From positions 29,449-93,448 of the forward strand of contig NZ_JAIVFQ010000022.1 in NCBI RefSeq assembly GCF_020829495.1: 64,000 bases of DNA. Reading direction: 5' to 3'. The notes below the pieces were generated by a model that ran no database searches, was not told where the DNA came from, and saw only the letters and a program-made list of their open reading frames with translations. Source of the DNA: Nostoc favosum CHAB5714. GTDB taxonomy: Bacteria > Cyanobacteriota > Cyanobacteriia > Cyanobacteriales > Nostocaceae. This document shows positions 9,605 through 17,837 of the stretch, in pieces (position 1 is the first letter of the stretch; the number at the start of each line of letters is the position of its first letter). The position numbers and the translations under genes were made by a program.

Positions 9605-10426
9605 AAGTCTTAGCAAACTACGCACAGCTTGTTCGACATCGCTTTGTTTAACTAAAGACTCTCCGATCAAAACCGCACGCGCACCAGCTTCAGCGACAAG
9701 AGATAAATCAGCAGGTGTATACAGTCCAGACTCGCTGACGACGGTGATATCCAAACTTTGTAATTGTTGTTGACGCTGTGCTAAAAGTTGCTGTGTTGTT
9801 TTTAAATCAAGGGTAAAATCTTCTAAATTACGATTGTTAATTCCTACTAAACTTAGGTTGTCAAGCTTTAGCACTCGATCCAGTTCAGCCAAGGTATGGA
9901 CTTCTACCAATGCATTCATGCCTAAATCATGAATTAGTTGCAAAAAAGCCTGAAGTTCTTGATCTGATAAAATGGCGGCAATCAGCAAGACTGCATCTGC
10001 ACCTGCTGTCCGTGCTAAATAAATTTGATAGCGGTCAATGATGAACTCTTTGCACAGTAGGGGTAATGCTACTTGTAATCGTACAGACCGCAGATTATCA
10101 AAACTGCCTTGAAAAAACTTATGATCAGTCAGGACTGATAAACAAGCTGCACCACCTCGTTCATAAGCTTGAGCAACAGCTACGGGGTCAAAATCTGCAC
10201 GGATAATCCCACGGCTAGGTGATGCCTTTTTTACCTCGGCAATTAAGCTAGGTTGGTTAGGATTTTCTTGCAAAGCATTCAAGAAATTTCGCACAGTCGG
10301 GGCTGCATTTAACTGTTGTCGCAAGGAGGTTAAAGGCAGTTCTTGCTGCATTTGTGCAACTTCTTGCCTTTTATGCAACACAATTTCTTCAAGAATATGG
10401 CGGGGAGGAGCAACTTGGTTAGTCAT
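9593..10426 (-). CDS. trpC: Indole-3-glycerol phosphate synthase, scytonemin cluster copy
   Basis: A 277-residue TIM-barrel enzyme converting carboxyphenylamino-deoxyribulose phosphate to indole-3-glycerol phosphate. Signatures: [15 protein letters not shown] (substrate lysine), the barrel segment [30 protein letters not shown] (catalytic lysine), [18 protein letters not shown] and VSESGLY. The N-terminal [11 protein letters not shown] helix is normal. The C-terminal RLDPP and stop come from an inserted dispersed repeat. It lies between trpE and trpA in the tryptophan-supply arm of the scytonemin cluster. Confidence 0.95.
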   Translation of the reverse strand: MTNQVAPPRHILEEIVLHKRQEVAQMQQELPLTSLRQQLNAAPTVRNFLNALQENPNQPSLIAEVKKASPSRGIIRADFDPVAVAQAYERGGAACLSVLTDHKFFQGSFDNLRSVRLQVALPLLCKEFIIDRYQIYLARTAGADAVLLIAAILSDQELQAFLQLIHDLGMNALVEVHTLAELDRVLKLDNLSLVGINNRNLEDFTLDLKTTQQLLAQRQQQLQSLDITVVSESGLYTPADLSLVAEAGARAVLIGESLVKQSDVEQAVRSLLRLDPP

Positions 10427-10432
10427 AAAATG

Positions 10433-10585
10433 CTAGGGGAGTTAAGAGTTAGGAGTTAATAGTTAGGAGTTAGGAGTTAATAGTTTGGAGTTATGAGTTA
10501 TTAATTATGAGTTTTTGAGTTAAGAATTTCAGTTCTCCAAATTCCATATTCTCAACTCCTAACTCCTAACTCCTAACTCCTAACT
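10433..10585. repeat. STRR arrays (GTTAGGA and CTCCTAA) able to pair with each other, trpE-trpC spacer
   Basis: Heptamers of gttaggagttaatagttagg type at 10440-10500 and actcctaactcctaactcc at 10555-10585 are reverse complements of each other, so the whole spacer can fold into one long hairpin in the transcript. Between them is degenerate repeat. Confidence 0.75.
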
Positions 10586-12781
10586 TTTAACCAATGGCTC
10601 TTTCGTTTGCGTATATGCACGCACTACATTTTTAATGATTTCCAGACCGACTTCTCCCGCTAGAGTCATGATTGATTCTGGATGAAACTGAACGGCGGCG
10701 ATGGGAAGTGTCTGATGTTCAATGCCCATAATTACGTCGTCATCAGAAATCGCTGTTACCTTGAGTTCTTTTGGCAAACGTTGCGGTAGGGCAAACAATG
10801 AGTGGTATCTACCGACTGGAAAAGATTGTGGTAAATTTTTGAAGGTCACGGAATTAGAATCGGTGACAAAAATCCGTGAGGATTTACCATGTTGGGGATA
10901 GTTGAGGACTCCCAATTCTCCATCAAATGCTTCAACAATGCCTTGCAATCCCAGACAAACTCCGAAAATAGGAATTTTGCGATGAAGAAGGGCACCGACT
11001 GTCTGGGGAACCCCAAAATCACTTGGTCTACCAGGGCCAGGAGATAAAACAACTAAGTCAGGGCGTTCTGTATCGAATAGAGATTCTGAGAAACCATGAC
11101 GGAGTGTAGTAACACTTGCACCAGTTTGGCGAATGTAATTGGCTAGGGTATGAACAAATGAGTCTTCATAGTCTATTAGTAAGATGCGTTTGCCAACTTC
11201 CGCACAAGGTAGGATTTTAGTTGATTTTATGGAACTGGATTCATCAATTTTCTGACTCGTTTGCTTTACACGGCGAATCGTCTCAAATAAAGCAGCAGCT
11301 TTGGTAATTGTTTCTTCTTCTTCTGCTTGAGGTATGGAGTCATAAAGGACAGTAGCACCAACTCGCACTTCGGCGATGCAGTCTTTTAACCGGATTGTCC
11401 GCAGAATTAATCCAGTATTTAAATTCCCATTGAAATTTAAATAGCCAACTGCTCCACCATACCAACGTCGGGCGCTACGTTCATGCTGTTCAATAAAATC
11501 TATTGCGGCTCTTTTGGGTGCGCCGGTGACTGTAACTGCCCATGTATGCGAGAGAAAGGCATCTAAGGCATCAAATTGCGATCGCAGTGTCCCTTCAACG
11601 TGATCTACTGTATGAATCAGGTGGCTGTATAATTCAATTTGGCGACGACCAATCACTTGTACTGAACCTGGTTCGCAGATTCGGGATTTGTCATTGCGAT
11701 CGACATCAGTACACATGGTCAACTCCGCTTCATCTTTGTGGGAGTTGAGTAACTGACGAATTTGCACGGCATCGTCAAGAGCATCTTGTCCCCGGCTAAT
11801 AGTGCCACTAATGGGACAGGTTTCTACCCGTCTACCTTCAACCCGCACAAACATTTCTGGAGATGCGCCAATCAGATATTCTCCACCTAGATTGAAAATA
11901 AACCCATAAGGACTAGGATTTATATCTTTTAAAGTTTCAAATAGTTTACTGGGTTCATCTTCATAGCCCTCGAAAAAGTTTTGACTAGGAACTACTTCAA
12001 ATAAATCGCCTCGCCGGAAATAATCGAGCGCACCCTCAACTTTTTTGGCATACTCGCCTACTTTATGGTCAGCAGTTTGATTTGGGAGAAGATGTTTTCC
12101 GCGATAATCTACAGACTCACCTGTTCGAGGAAGATCATTAGTGCTGCCATGCGCTGTTTCAAATTCATATTGTAAACGAAATGCGCGTTGCTGATAGTAG
12201 TCAACAACTATCAAGTCATCAGGCAGATAAAGCACTAAATCCCGTTGATCTGTAGGACGTTCCAAACGTTGTTTAATTGGTTCAAACTGAAAAACTAAGT
12301 CATAACCAAATGCACCATACAATCCTAAATGCTCGTCTTCTTGGCTAGAAAAAGTATATAGAATTTCGCGGACAACTGTAAATGCTGAAGGTTGTTTACT
12401 GCGTTCTTCTTCAGCAAATAGTTTTTTGGTAGGTTTAACAAAGCCTACAAGATTGTTATTATCTAGGGTAACTTTCTCAAGTTGTATTGAGCTGGATAAG
12501 CGCTCTAAGAGTAATGGCAAAAGCACCCGACCGCGTTCATTTAACGCTATCAAAGTAAAAGCATTGTCCTGTGTAGTCAATTCCAATGGTGGATTGACAA
12601 ATCCGATCGCCCATCTTTTGTATCTGCCTGGATATTCGTAACTGCTCCTTAACAAACCTCCACGCTGAGAATTTAAGTGGAATAGAATGTCTTCGAGAGC
12701 AGTGTCCATCTTAACTTCTGTGATGGAGCGAGAAACAAGTACACCGCCAAGGGTTTTGTAGGAACGGGAATCAAAAATCAT
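10580..12781 (-). CDS. trpE: Fused anthranilate synthase (components I and II), scytonemin cluster copy
   Basis: A 733-residue TrpE-TrpG fusion making anthranilate from chorismate and glutamine. Residues 1 to about 520 are the chorismate-binding component (GDLFEVVPSQNF, ISGTISRG, HLIHTVDHVEG, TVTGAPKRAAIDFIE, YGGAVGY). Residues about 530-725 are a class I glutamine amidotransferase (VVLSPGPGRPSDFG, FGVCLGLQG with the nucleophile Cys, and QFHPES). The N-terminal feedback region reads GGLLRSSYEYPGRYKRW. It starts a sub-block preceded by 371 bp of spacer containing one copy of the motif also found upstream of scyA, so it may have its own promoter. Confidence 0.95.
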   Translation of the reverse strand: MIFDSRSYKTLGGVLVSRSITEVKMDTALEDILFHLNSQRGGLLRSSYEYPGRYKRWAIGFVNPPLELTTQDNAFTLIALNERGRVLLPLLLERLSSSIQLEKVTLDNNNLVGFVKPTKKLFAEEERSKQPSAFTVVREILYTFSSQEDEHLGLYGAFGYDLVFQFEPIKQRLERPTDQRDLVLYLPDDLIVVDYYQQRAFRLQYEFETAHGSTNDLPRTGESVDYRGKHLLPNQTADHKVGEYAKKVEGALDYFRRGDLFEVVPSQNFFEGYEDEPSKLFETLKDINPSPYGFIFNLGGEYLIGASPEMFVRVEGRRVETCPISGTISRGQDALDDAVQIRQLLNSHKDEAELTMCTDVDRNDKSRICEPGSVQVIGRRQIELYSHLIHTVDHVEGTLRSQFDALDAFLSHTWAVTVTGAPKRAAIDFIEQHERSARRWYGGAVGYLNFNGNLNTGLILRTIRLKDCIAEVRVGATVLYDSIPQAEEEETITKAAALFETIRRVKQTSQKIDESSSIKSTKILPCAEVGKRILLIDYEDSFVHTLANYIRQTGASVTTLRHGFSESLFDTERPDLVVLSPGPGRPSDFGVPQTVGALLHRKIPIFGVCLGLQGIVEAFDGELGVLNYPQHGKSSRIFVTDSNSVTFKNLPQSFPVGRYHSLFALPQRLPKELKVTAISDDDVIMGIEHQTLPIAAVQFHPESIMTLAGEVGLEIIKNVVRAYTQTKEPLVKS

Positions 12782-13152
12782 AGAGAATCTCTCTGGAAGA
12801 GTTATTAGTCAAAAGCCATTAATCATTATTGATAACTATCTTCAAATTAAAAACAAATCCAGATAATCCGATGTCAATTTAATTCAAACTATCCAAACCT
12901 GCGTATTCTTTTAAAAGATGTAATGAAAAACTTTTTGCTTCTTATTTAAGAATACTAGATATCAAGCAGGTAAGACATTGAATAATTTTTCGATTAGGTG
13001 TCAATTTATTCGCTTTTAATACTGCTTTTCTAGTACATTTTTTAATAGCCATATTTAAACATAACCGCCTCCCTCAAAAGTAGTATATCAGCTTACAACC
13101 TCAGCGTTACTCTGCGCTTCCCTCAGCTACCTGGAGCGTTTAAAACTTAACC
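12782..13152. other. Spacer upstream of trpE with a candidate promoter
   Basis: 371 bp, AT-rich, no ORF. It carries the scyA-type motif at 12988-13018 but no obvious attenuator leader peptide rich in tryptophan. Confidence 0.6.
12988..13018 (-). promoter_or_regulatory. scyA-type 31-bp motif, copy R4, upstream of trpE
   Basis: On the plus strand it ends tgtcaatttattcgctttta, matching copy R2 upstream of scyA at 18 of 20 positions, preceded by the related tttcgattagg. In gene orientation it contains TTGACA about 220 bp before the trpE start. This is the only copy I found outside the scyA upstream region. Confidence 0.6.
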
Positions 13153-14349
13153 CTAAAACTCCCTCAACAGCGATATTGCCTGCCTATACAAAAACAAATC
13201 CACCTCATGAACCTCAATTCCTTTTCCAATTCGTTGTAACAGCATCAAAGTCAACTCTCCCCCCAAATGTTCGCGGAACTCAGTTAAACCCCGAAACAGA
13301 CAATGAGGATGTTCCAATTGTGATAACTTCTCAACCAGTTCTGGCACATACAACGTGAAACCCAACGCCGATAAAGTACTTAATATCTTTTGCCACTCTG
13401 AACAATCCAGCAATCCTACCAAATAGGAATAGGTGCTATCCAAAGCAATACCGATCGCAACTGCTTCGCCATGACGCAAGCGATAATTTGTCAAATGCTC
13501 CAGTTTATGAGCCGCCCAATGTCCAAAATCCAGGGGACGAGACGAACCCATTTCAAAAGGATCGCCGCTATTGGCAATATGTTCTAGGTGTAACTGGGCG
13601 CAACGATAGATAACTTGTTGCATAGTATCCATGTCTCGCCGTGCAAGGGCTGCGCTGTGAGAGTGGATATAATCAAAAAAGCTAGCATCCTTAATCAGCG
13701 CCACTTTGACTGCTTCTGCGATTCCAGAACGCCAATCGCGATCGTCTAAGGTTGTCAAAAAGGCAGAATCATTTATAACTGCATAAGGTGGCGCAAATGT
13801 GCCGAGAAAGTTCTTTTTACCAAAAGCGTTGATGCCGTTTTTTACCCCAACCCCGGAATCATTTTGTGCTAACACCGTCGTCGGAATCCGAATTAGACGA
13901 ATACCCCGGTGAGCAGTTGCGGCTGCATATCCTACCAAATCCAATACAGCCCCGCCCCCGATCGCTAACACGTAACAATGGCGACATAATCCGGCTGCTT
14001 CAATCTGTTGGTGGATTTTATCTACTAAATTGCGATCGTTTTTAGCAGCTTCTCCTCCCGAAATTATCATCGGTTCGGCTGCGATCGCTACTATCTCTGC
14101 ATAAAACTTGGTATACGCTACTAATTGCTTAACCAATTCCGGTTGATGTTGCAATATTCCTGCGTCTACTATCGCTACAACTTTCTTCGGCTTTGTCTCC
14201 CCATCTCCTGTAATTACTTGGGCTAAGGTAGGGTTTTTCAACTCAAATAAATTTTTGGTGAAGTAAACCTCATAGTTGAAAGTAACCGAAACACGTTGAT
14301 GAATTGGTTGCAGATTGAATTTACTTTTTTGCTTAATGTCAATTACCAT
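13153..14349 (-). CDS. aroB: AroB-like sugar phosphate cyclase (3-dehydroquinate synthase family), scytonemin cluster
   Basis: A 398-residue member of the 3-dehydroquinate synthase superfamily, NAD- and zinc-dependent cyclases. NAD-binding GGGAVLDLVGYAAA and IRIPTTVLAQNDSG are present, with metal ligand candidates in GIAEAVKVALIKD and DFGHWAAHKLEH. Family membership is clear, but typical AroB motifs are altered: the usual DSSVGGKTGVN reads DSGVGVKNGIN, and there is an extra N-terminal strand segment (VTFNYEVYFTKNLFEL) resembling C7-cyclitol synthases. In published scytonemin clusters this gene is called aroB and assumed to feed the shikimate pathway. The true substrate could instead be sedoheptulose 7-phosphate. 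Confidence 0.75.
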   Translation of the reverse strand: MVIDIKQKSKFNLQPIHQRVSVTFNYEVYFTKNLFELKNPTLAQVITGDGETKPKKVVAIVDAGILQHQPELVKQLVAYTKFYAEIVAIAAEPMIISGGEAAKNDRNLVDKIHQQIEAAGLCRHCYVLAIGGGAVLDLVGYAAATAHRGIRLIRIPTTVLAQNDSGVGVKNGINAFGKKNFLGTFAPPYAVINDSAFLTTLDDRDWRSGIAEAVKVALIKDASFFDYIHSHSAALARRDMDTMQQVIYRCAQLHLEHIANSGDPFEMGSSRPLDFGHWAAHKLEHLTNYRLRHGEAVAIGIALDSTYSYLVGLLDCSEWQKILSTLSALGFTLYVPELVEKLSQLEHPHCLFRGLTEFREHLGGELTLMLLQRIGKGIEVHEVDLFLYRQAISLLREF

Positions 14350-14433
14350 GTTTTTGCTGATATATTTACAAGTGTGGCACGATTGAAAGCTTGAAGGAAC
14401 ATTTCTACTGAGTGAGAACCATTTATTTTTACT

Positions 14434-14613
14434 TTATTTTTGCATAAAGCTACGAAATTCGTACCCTTCATCAGGAATGGTATTGTCGAGAATAAAGGGA
14501 TGCCACCGGATATCTACTTCTTCTTCTTGCCATTTTGCCAATGCATCAAACAGATGCTTTTTACCAATTCTGCACCAGGGACAAACGGGATCGTGAAAGA
14601 TGTCTATCAGCAT
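14434..14613 (-). pseudogene. dsbA: Truncated DsbA/FrnE-type thiol oxidoreductase (dsbA remnant)
   Basis: From the ATG at 14613 the frame encodes 59 residues beginning MLIDIFHDPVCPWCRIGKKH, the thioredoxin-fold strand plus the CPWC active site of FrnE-like DsbA proteins, then RWHPFILDNTIPDEGYEF and stops at 14434. Full family members are about 200 residues or more. Only about 85 bp separate the stop from the aroB-like start, so the remaining three quarters of the gene has been deleted. A dsbA gene occupies this exact position in the N. punctiforme scytonemin cluster. The stub retains the CxxC but lacks the helical domain and the cis-proline, so it is unlikely to work. Confidence 0.8.
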
Positions 14614-14625
14614 AGTTTTTGTTAT

Positions 14626-15705
14626 TCAAATGCTAATATTTGTTTGCATTTGTGGTTTAAAATCTCGTTGGAGATCGGTTGTATTTAAAGGCTGTAGAAA
14701 AACGTTGATTTTTTCTTCAAAAAAGCTTTGAGTAATTTCAAATTCCTGAATTAGTGCGTCTCTATCTTTCCTTGCTACCAGTCTTGCTAAACGGCTGTAA
14801 GTCTTAGCTAAAAAGCTAATTGCATTACACCGTTCTTCTGTAGCTAGCATAATATCAACACATAAATTAGGATTTTGGGAAAACAAACGTTTAACAATGT
14901 CAATTTCTTGACGATAGTTAGGTGTTGACATTGTTAAGCTATGCTCTATATCCACTTTTACTTGTGCTAAGAAAACACCAAGACTAAATCTACAAAAATG
15001 CTGCGTTGCTTGAATAATCACCATCATTTGATCGTGTTCTTCAGGCGTGCAAACAATTAATTCTCCACCTTGACTTTTGAGAAAGTCTAATAACCACTGA
15101 AATGAATCATCATTTCGACCTGGGCACACTACCACCTTTTGTCCCAAAAACGATTTGATATTTGGCCCAAACATTGGATGTAAACCCATGACTGGGCCGG
15201 AATGGTGTTCGAGCATCGCCTGAGTTGGCTGAGTTTTTACGCTCGTGATGTCACACAAAGCTGTATTTGAGCCAAGGTATTTCGCTGCACGCTTGATAAC
15301 ATCAACTGTATGTTCAATAGGAACGCTTACTAATACTAATTCTGCCTGACTTAACAGTTTATCTGCGTATTCCCAATCTTCATGTTCGAGAATGCTAACA
15401 TTGTGACCTACAAGCGAAAGCTGCTCTTTAAATAATCTTCCCATCCTGCCGCGTCCACCGATGATGGTAATTTGTCGGGAACTGACATGATTTGTTGCAG
15501 ATTTAGGAATCAGAGTAGCATAGCAACTATTTACTAGACTTGCCCAAACAGACTCAGGAATACCAGCTTGAGCGAGTAGGGGAGCCACATCAGCCAGTTG
15601 TTCATCTAAAGAAGGTTGCTCTGATGCTGCTAATAATGATATGCGATCGCTAAGTAGGGCGATCAAGCTTTGGTCAGTTTTTTTAAGCTGATCTAAATTT
15701 GTCAT
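14626..15705 (-). CDS. tyrA: Prephenate dehydrogenase with vestigial chorismate mutase domain, scytonemin cluster
   Basis: A 359-residue T-protein-like TyrA that should convert prephenate to 4-hydroxyphenylpyruvate, the phenolic partner in scytonemin monomer synthesis. Residues 1-70 resemble the AroQ chorismate mutase helix bundle (LIALLSDRISLLA) but lack most conserved catalytic residues, so mutase activity is doubtful. The dehydrogenase part has the NAD loop GGRGRMGRLF, VSVPIEHT, DITSVKTQP, MGLHPMFGP and the QATQHF segment with the catalytic histidine region. The start ATG lies at the edge of a TCATTAG heptamer array just 13 bp after the glycosyltransferase stop. It overlaps nothing and is followed closely by the dsbA stub. 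Confidence 0.92.
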   Translation of the reverse strand: MTNLDQLKKTDQSLIALLSDRISLLAASEQPSLDEQLADVAPLLAQAGIPESVWASLVNSCYATLIPKSATNHVSSRQITIIGGRGRMGRLFKEQLSLVGHNVSILEHEDWEYADKLLSQAELVLVSVPIEHTVDVIKRAAKYLGSNTALCDITSVKTQPTQAMLEHHSGPVMGLHPMFGPNIKSFLGQKVVVCPGRNDDSFQWLLDFLKSQGGELIVCTPEEHDQMMVIIQATQHFCRFSLGVFLAQVKVDIEHSLTMSTPNYRQEIDIVKRLFSQNPNLCVDIMLATEERCNAISFLAKTYSRLARLVARKDRDALIQEFEITQSFFEEKINVFLQPLNTTDLQRDFKPQMQTNISI

Positions 15706-15737
15706 TAGTCATTAGTTATTAGTCATTAGTCATTAGT
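15701..15737. repeat. STRR (TCATTAG)n at the glycosyltransferase-tyrA junction
   Basis: Five heptamers, read on the coding strand as CTAATGA. They supply the last codons and stop of the glycosyltransferase (LMTND) and abut the ATG of tyrA. Confidence 0.85.
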
Positions 15738-17071
15738 CTTTGAGATACCACGCGCAGATGGGGCGAGGTATGTACTAAAAAATCTTGATCAACAAGTGAT
15801 TCCTTAGAACTCAATTCGGGCAAGAGATCCAAATTTGTTGCTTTTTTGGCGATCGCATCCGAAAATAAGTCTTCATACCGATCTAGCGCTTGCTCAAAGG
15901 AATAGTTTTCTACGGCAAACTTTCTCCCTTTGCGCCCTAATTGTGCTGCTAATTCCGGCTGATTATATAAATCCAGCACCGCCCCAGCTAAAGCATCTGC
16001 TGATTCTGGCTCAACGATAATGCCGCCACCACTTTCTTTGATAGCTTTGGCAGCAGTCCCCGCAGCTGGGACTGAACCGACAATTGGGCGGCCACTGGCT
16101 AACAGCAGTGGTATTTTAGAAGGCATATTGAAGGAAATCACATTGCGCTTTTGTACAATCAACCCGACATCTGCGGCTGCTAACATTTGCGGTAGTTTTT
16201 CTCGCGGTTGCAAGGGTAGCAGCAAAACGTTATCTGCACCACAAGCAAGACAATGTTTTTGCAACCTTTCGAGAGCTTGAGATTCACCTGCGATCGCAAA
16301 GACAATATCATTAATATGACGCAAGCGAGATGCTGCTTCTATTACTGTCTCCAAACCTTGCGTCAGAGCAATATTACCTGAATAAAGCACTACAAATTTA
16401 CCATCGAGTTGATGGGTAGCTCTCCAGGAGTTATTCTCCTTCGGTAAAGGGCGGATAAAATTTAGATTTACCCAATTTGGAATGCAGGCAATTTTTTTAG
16501 CCGATACACCTTTATTTATTAGATTATCTACAAAGCCGTCGGCAATTACGCTAATGGTATGTGCAGTTCGGTAGGCAAATTTTTCTAAAACTTCCAGAGC
16601 ATTAATCATCAACTTATTCTTAATTAACCCAACACGCACAGCAGCTTCCGGCAGGATATCTTGCACGTTCAGCACTACTGGGCAGTTGTATAGCCAAGCT
16701 ATTAAGGTTGCAGGTAAGCAAACTAGTAGCGGCGGCACTGTTAAAAGAATTACATCAGGTCGTTCGCCCTTAAGCGCTTGTGGCAAACTCGTAAAAACAA
16801 AGCTCAACTCTAGCAGTAGCCTGTCTACAAGGTTAGGTTTAGACTTAATTCGCAGGTAACTACGCTGAATTTTGACACCATTTTTATGTTCAGTAACGTA
16901 TAACTTCCCTCGATACCCATCGTAAATCTGACGCTGAGGATAGTTAGGCATACCTGTGATTACTCGCACTTGATGCCCTCGCTTCACCAGCCCTTCTGCT
17001 AGTTCAGTCATCAAAGGTGCAATACCAATTGGCTCTGGATAATAATTGTATGAATAAATCAGAATTTGCAT
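15719..17071 (-). CDS. Family 4 glycosyltransferase (WcaI-like) of the scytonemin cluster
   Basis: A 450-residue GT-B fold enzyme. The N-terminal donor-side start MQILIYSYNYYPEPIG and GHQVRVITGMPNYPQ are typical of the WcaI-type group 4/1 glycosyltransferases. The C-terminal nucleotide-sugar domain carries VVLYSGNIALTQGLE, MLAAADVGL and the PSKIPLLLASGRPIVG acceptor/donor motif, with the conserved acidic segment GGGIIVEPES. The protein is predicted cytoplasmic, perhaps membrane-associated. Its place between scyF and tyrA is conserved in Nostoc clusters, but no glycosylation step is required in the known scytonemin pathway, so its role is open. The C-terminal LMTND is encoded by the heptamer repeat. 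Confidence 0.88.
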   Translation of the reverse strand: MQILIYSYNYYPEPIGIAPLMTELAEGLVKRGHQVRVITGMPNYPQRQIYDGYRGKLYVTEHKNGVKIQRSYLRIKSKPNLVDRLLLELSFVFTSLPQALKGERPDVILLTVPPLLVCLPATLIAWLYNCPVVLNVQDILPEAAVRVGLIKNKLMINALEVLEKFAYRTAHTISVIADGFVDNLINKGVSAKKIACIPNWVNLNFIRPLPKENNSWRATHQLDGKFVVLYSGNIALTQGLETVIEAASRLRHINDIVFAIAGESQALERLQKHCLACGADNVLLLPLQPREKLPQMLAAADVGLIVQKRNVISFNMPSKIPLLLASGRPIVGSVPAAGTAAKAIKESGGGIIVEPESADALAGAVLDLYNQPELAAQLGRKGRKFAVENYSFEQALDRYEDLFSDAIAKKATNLDLLPELSSKESLVDQDFLVHTSPHLRVVSQRLMTND

Positions 17072-17289
17072 GAACTCTTAATGTCCTGAAAGCACCTTGA
17101 TAATGTTGGCTTTATTTAGTGTTATCCAGTTTTTATCTCCCTTGTTCCGGATTTAATAACCTGAAATTTTCGTAGAAAAGTTTGTAGGATGTGTTACCGC
17201 CGAGAGTATAGCACCGAATTTATTGAGATGGTGCGTTAGCCAAGGGCATAACGCACCCACGAAACAGAAGTTTTAGATTTTGTTTAATC

Positions 17290-17646
17290 CACTTCAGCCT
17301 TTGAACTCGGAACTTCAGCCTTTGAACTCGGAACTTCAGCCTCTGAACTCGGAACTTCGACCTCTGAACTCGGAACTTCGACCTCTGAACTCGGAACTTC
17401 AGCCTCTGAACTCGGAACTTCGACCTCTGAACTCGGAACTTCAGCCTTTGAACTCGGAACTTCGACCTCTGAACTCGGAACTTCGACCTCTGAACTCGGA
17501 ACTTCGACCTTTGAACTCGGAACTTCGACCTCTGAACTCGGAACTTCGACCTCTGAACTCGGAACTTCGACCTCTGAACTCGGAACTTCAGCCTCTGAAC
17601 TCGGAACTTCGACCTCTGAACTCGGAACTTTGACCTCTGAACTCGG
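17290..17646. repeat. 21-bp minisatellite, 17 copies, scyF-glycosyltransferase spacer
   Basis: Unit acttcgacctctgaactcgg(a), 21 bp, with C/A and C/T variants, about 357 bp long. Each unit looks like three degenerate heptamers (gaactcg, gaacttc, gacctct), linking it to the STRR class. It keeps a frame of heptapeptide repeats open (LRPLNSE), but there is no start context or family, and the array lies in a spacer. Confidence 0.92.
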
Positions 17647-17723
17647 ATTCGGTCACTTTACTGCTACTCAAGCATGAGAACTCAGCACTCAATACGGTTC
17701 GGTTAGTATATTTGGCTCTCGAA

Positions 17724-17806
17724 GATCCCCCCAACCCCCCTTAAAAAGGGGGGCTTTTCCTCCTATTTACCCCCTTTTTAAGGGGGTCGCCGTAGGCGGG
17801 GGGATC
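17724..17806. repeat. GATCC-bounded dispersed repeat downstream of scyF
   Basis: Begins gatccccccaacccccctta and ends gcggggggatc; internal complementary arms ttaaaaagggggg and cccccttttta form a hairpin. Same family as 9537-9604 and 46124-46390. Confidence 0.75.
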
Positions 17807-17837
17807 TTAACCTAACCGTCTTGACTCAGCACTGTTT

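Noticed and set aside
17280..17633. 117-codon LRPLNSE-repeat ORF
   Set aside because: Translation of the 21-bp minisatellite in a spacer, no ribosome site or homologous domain.
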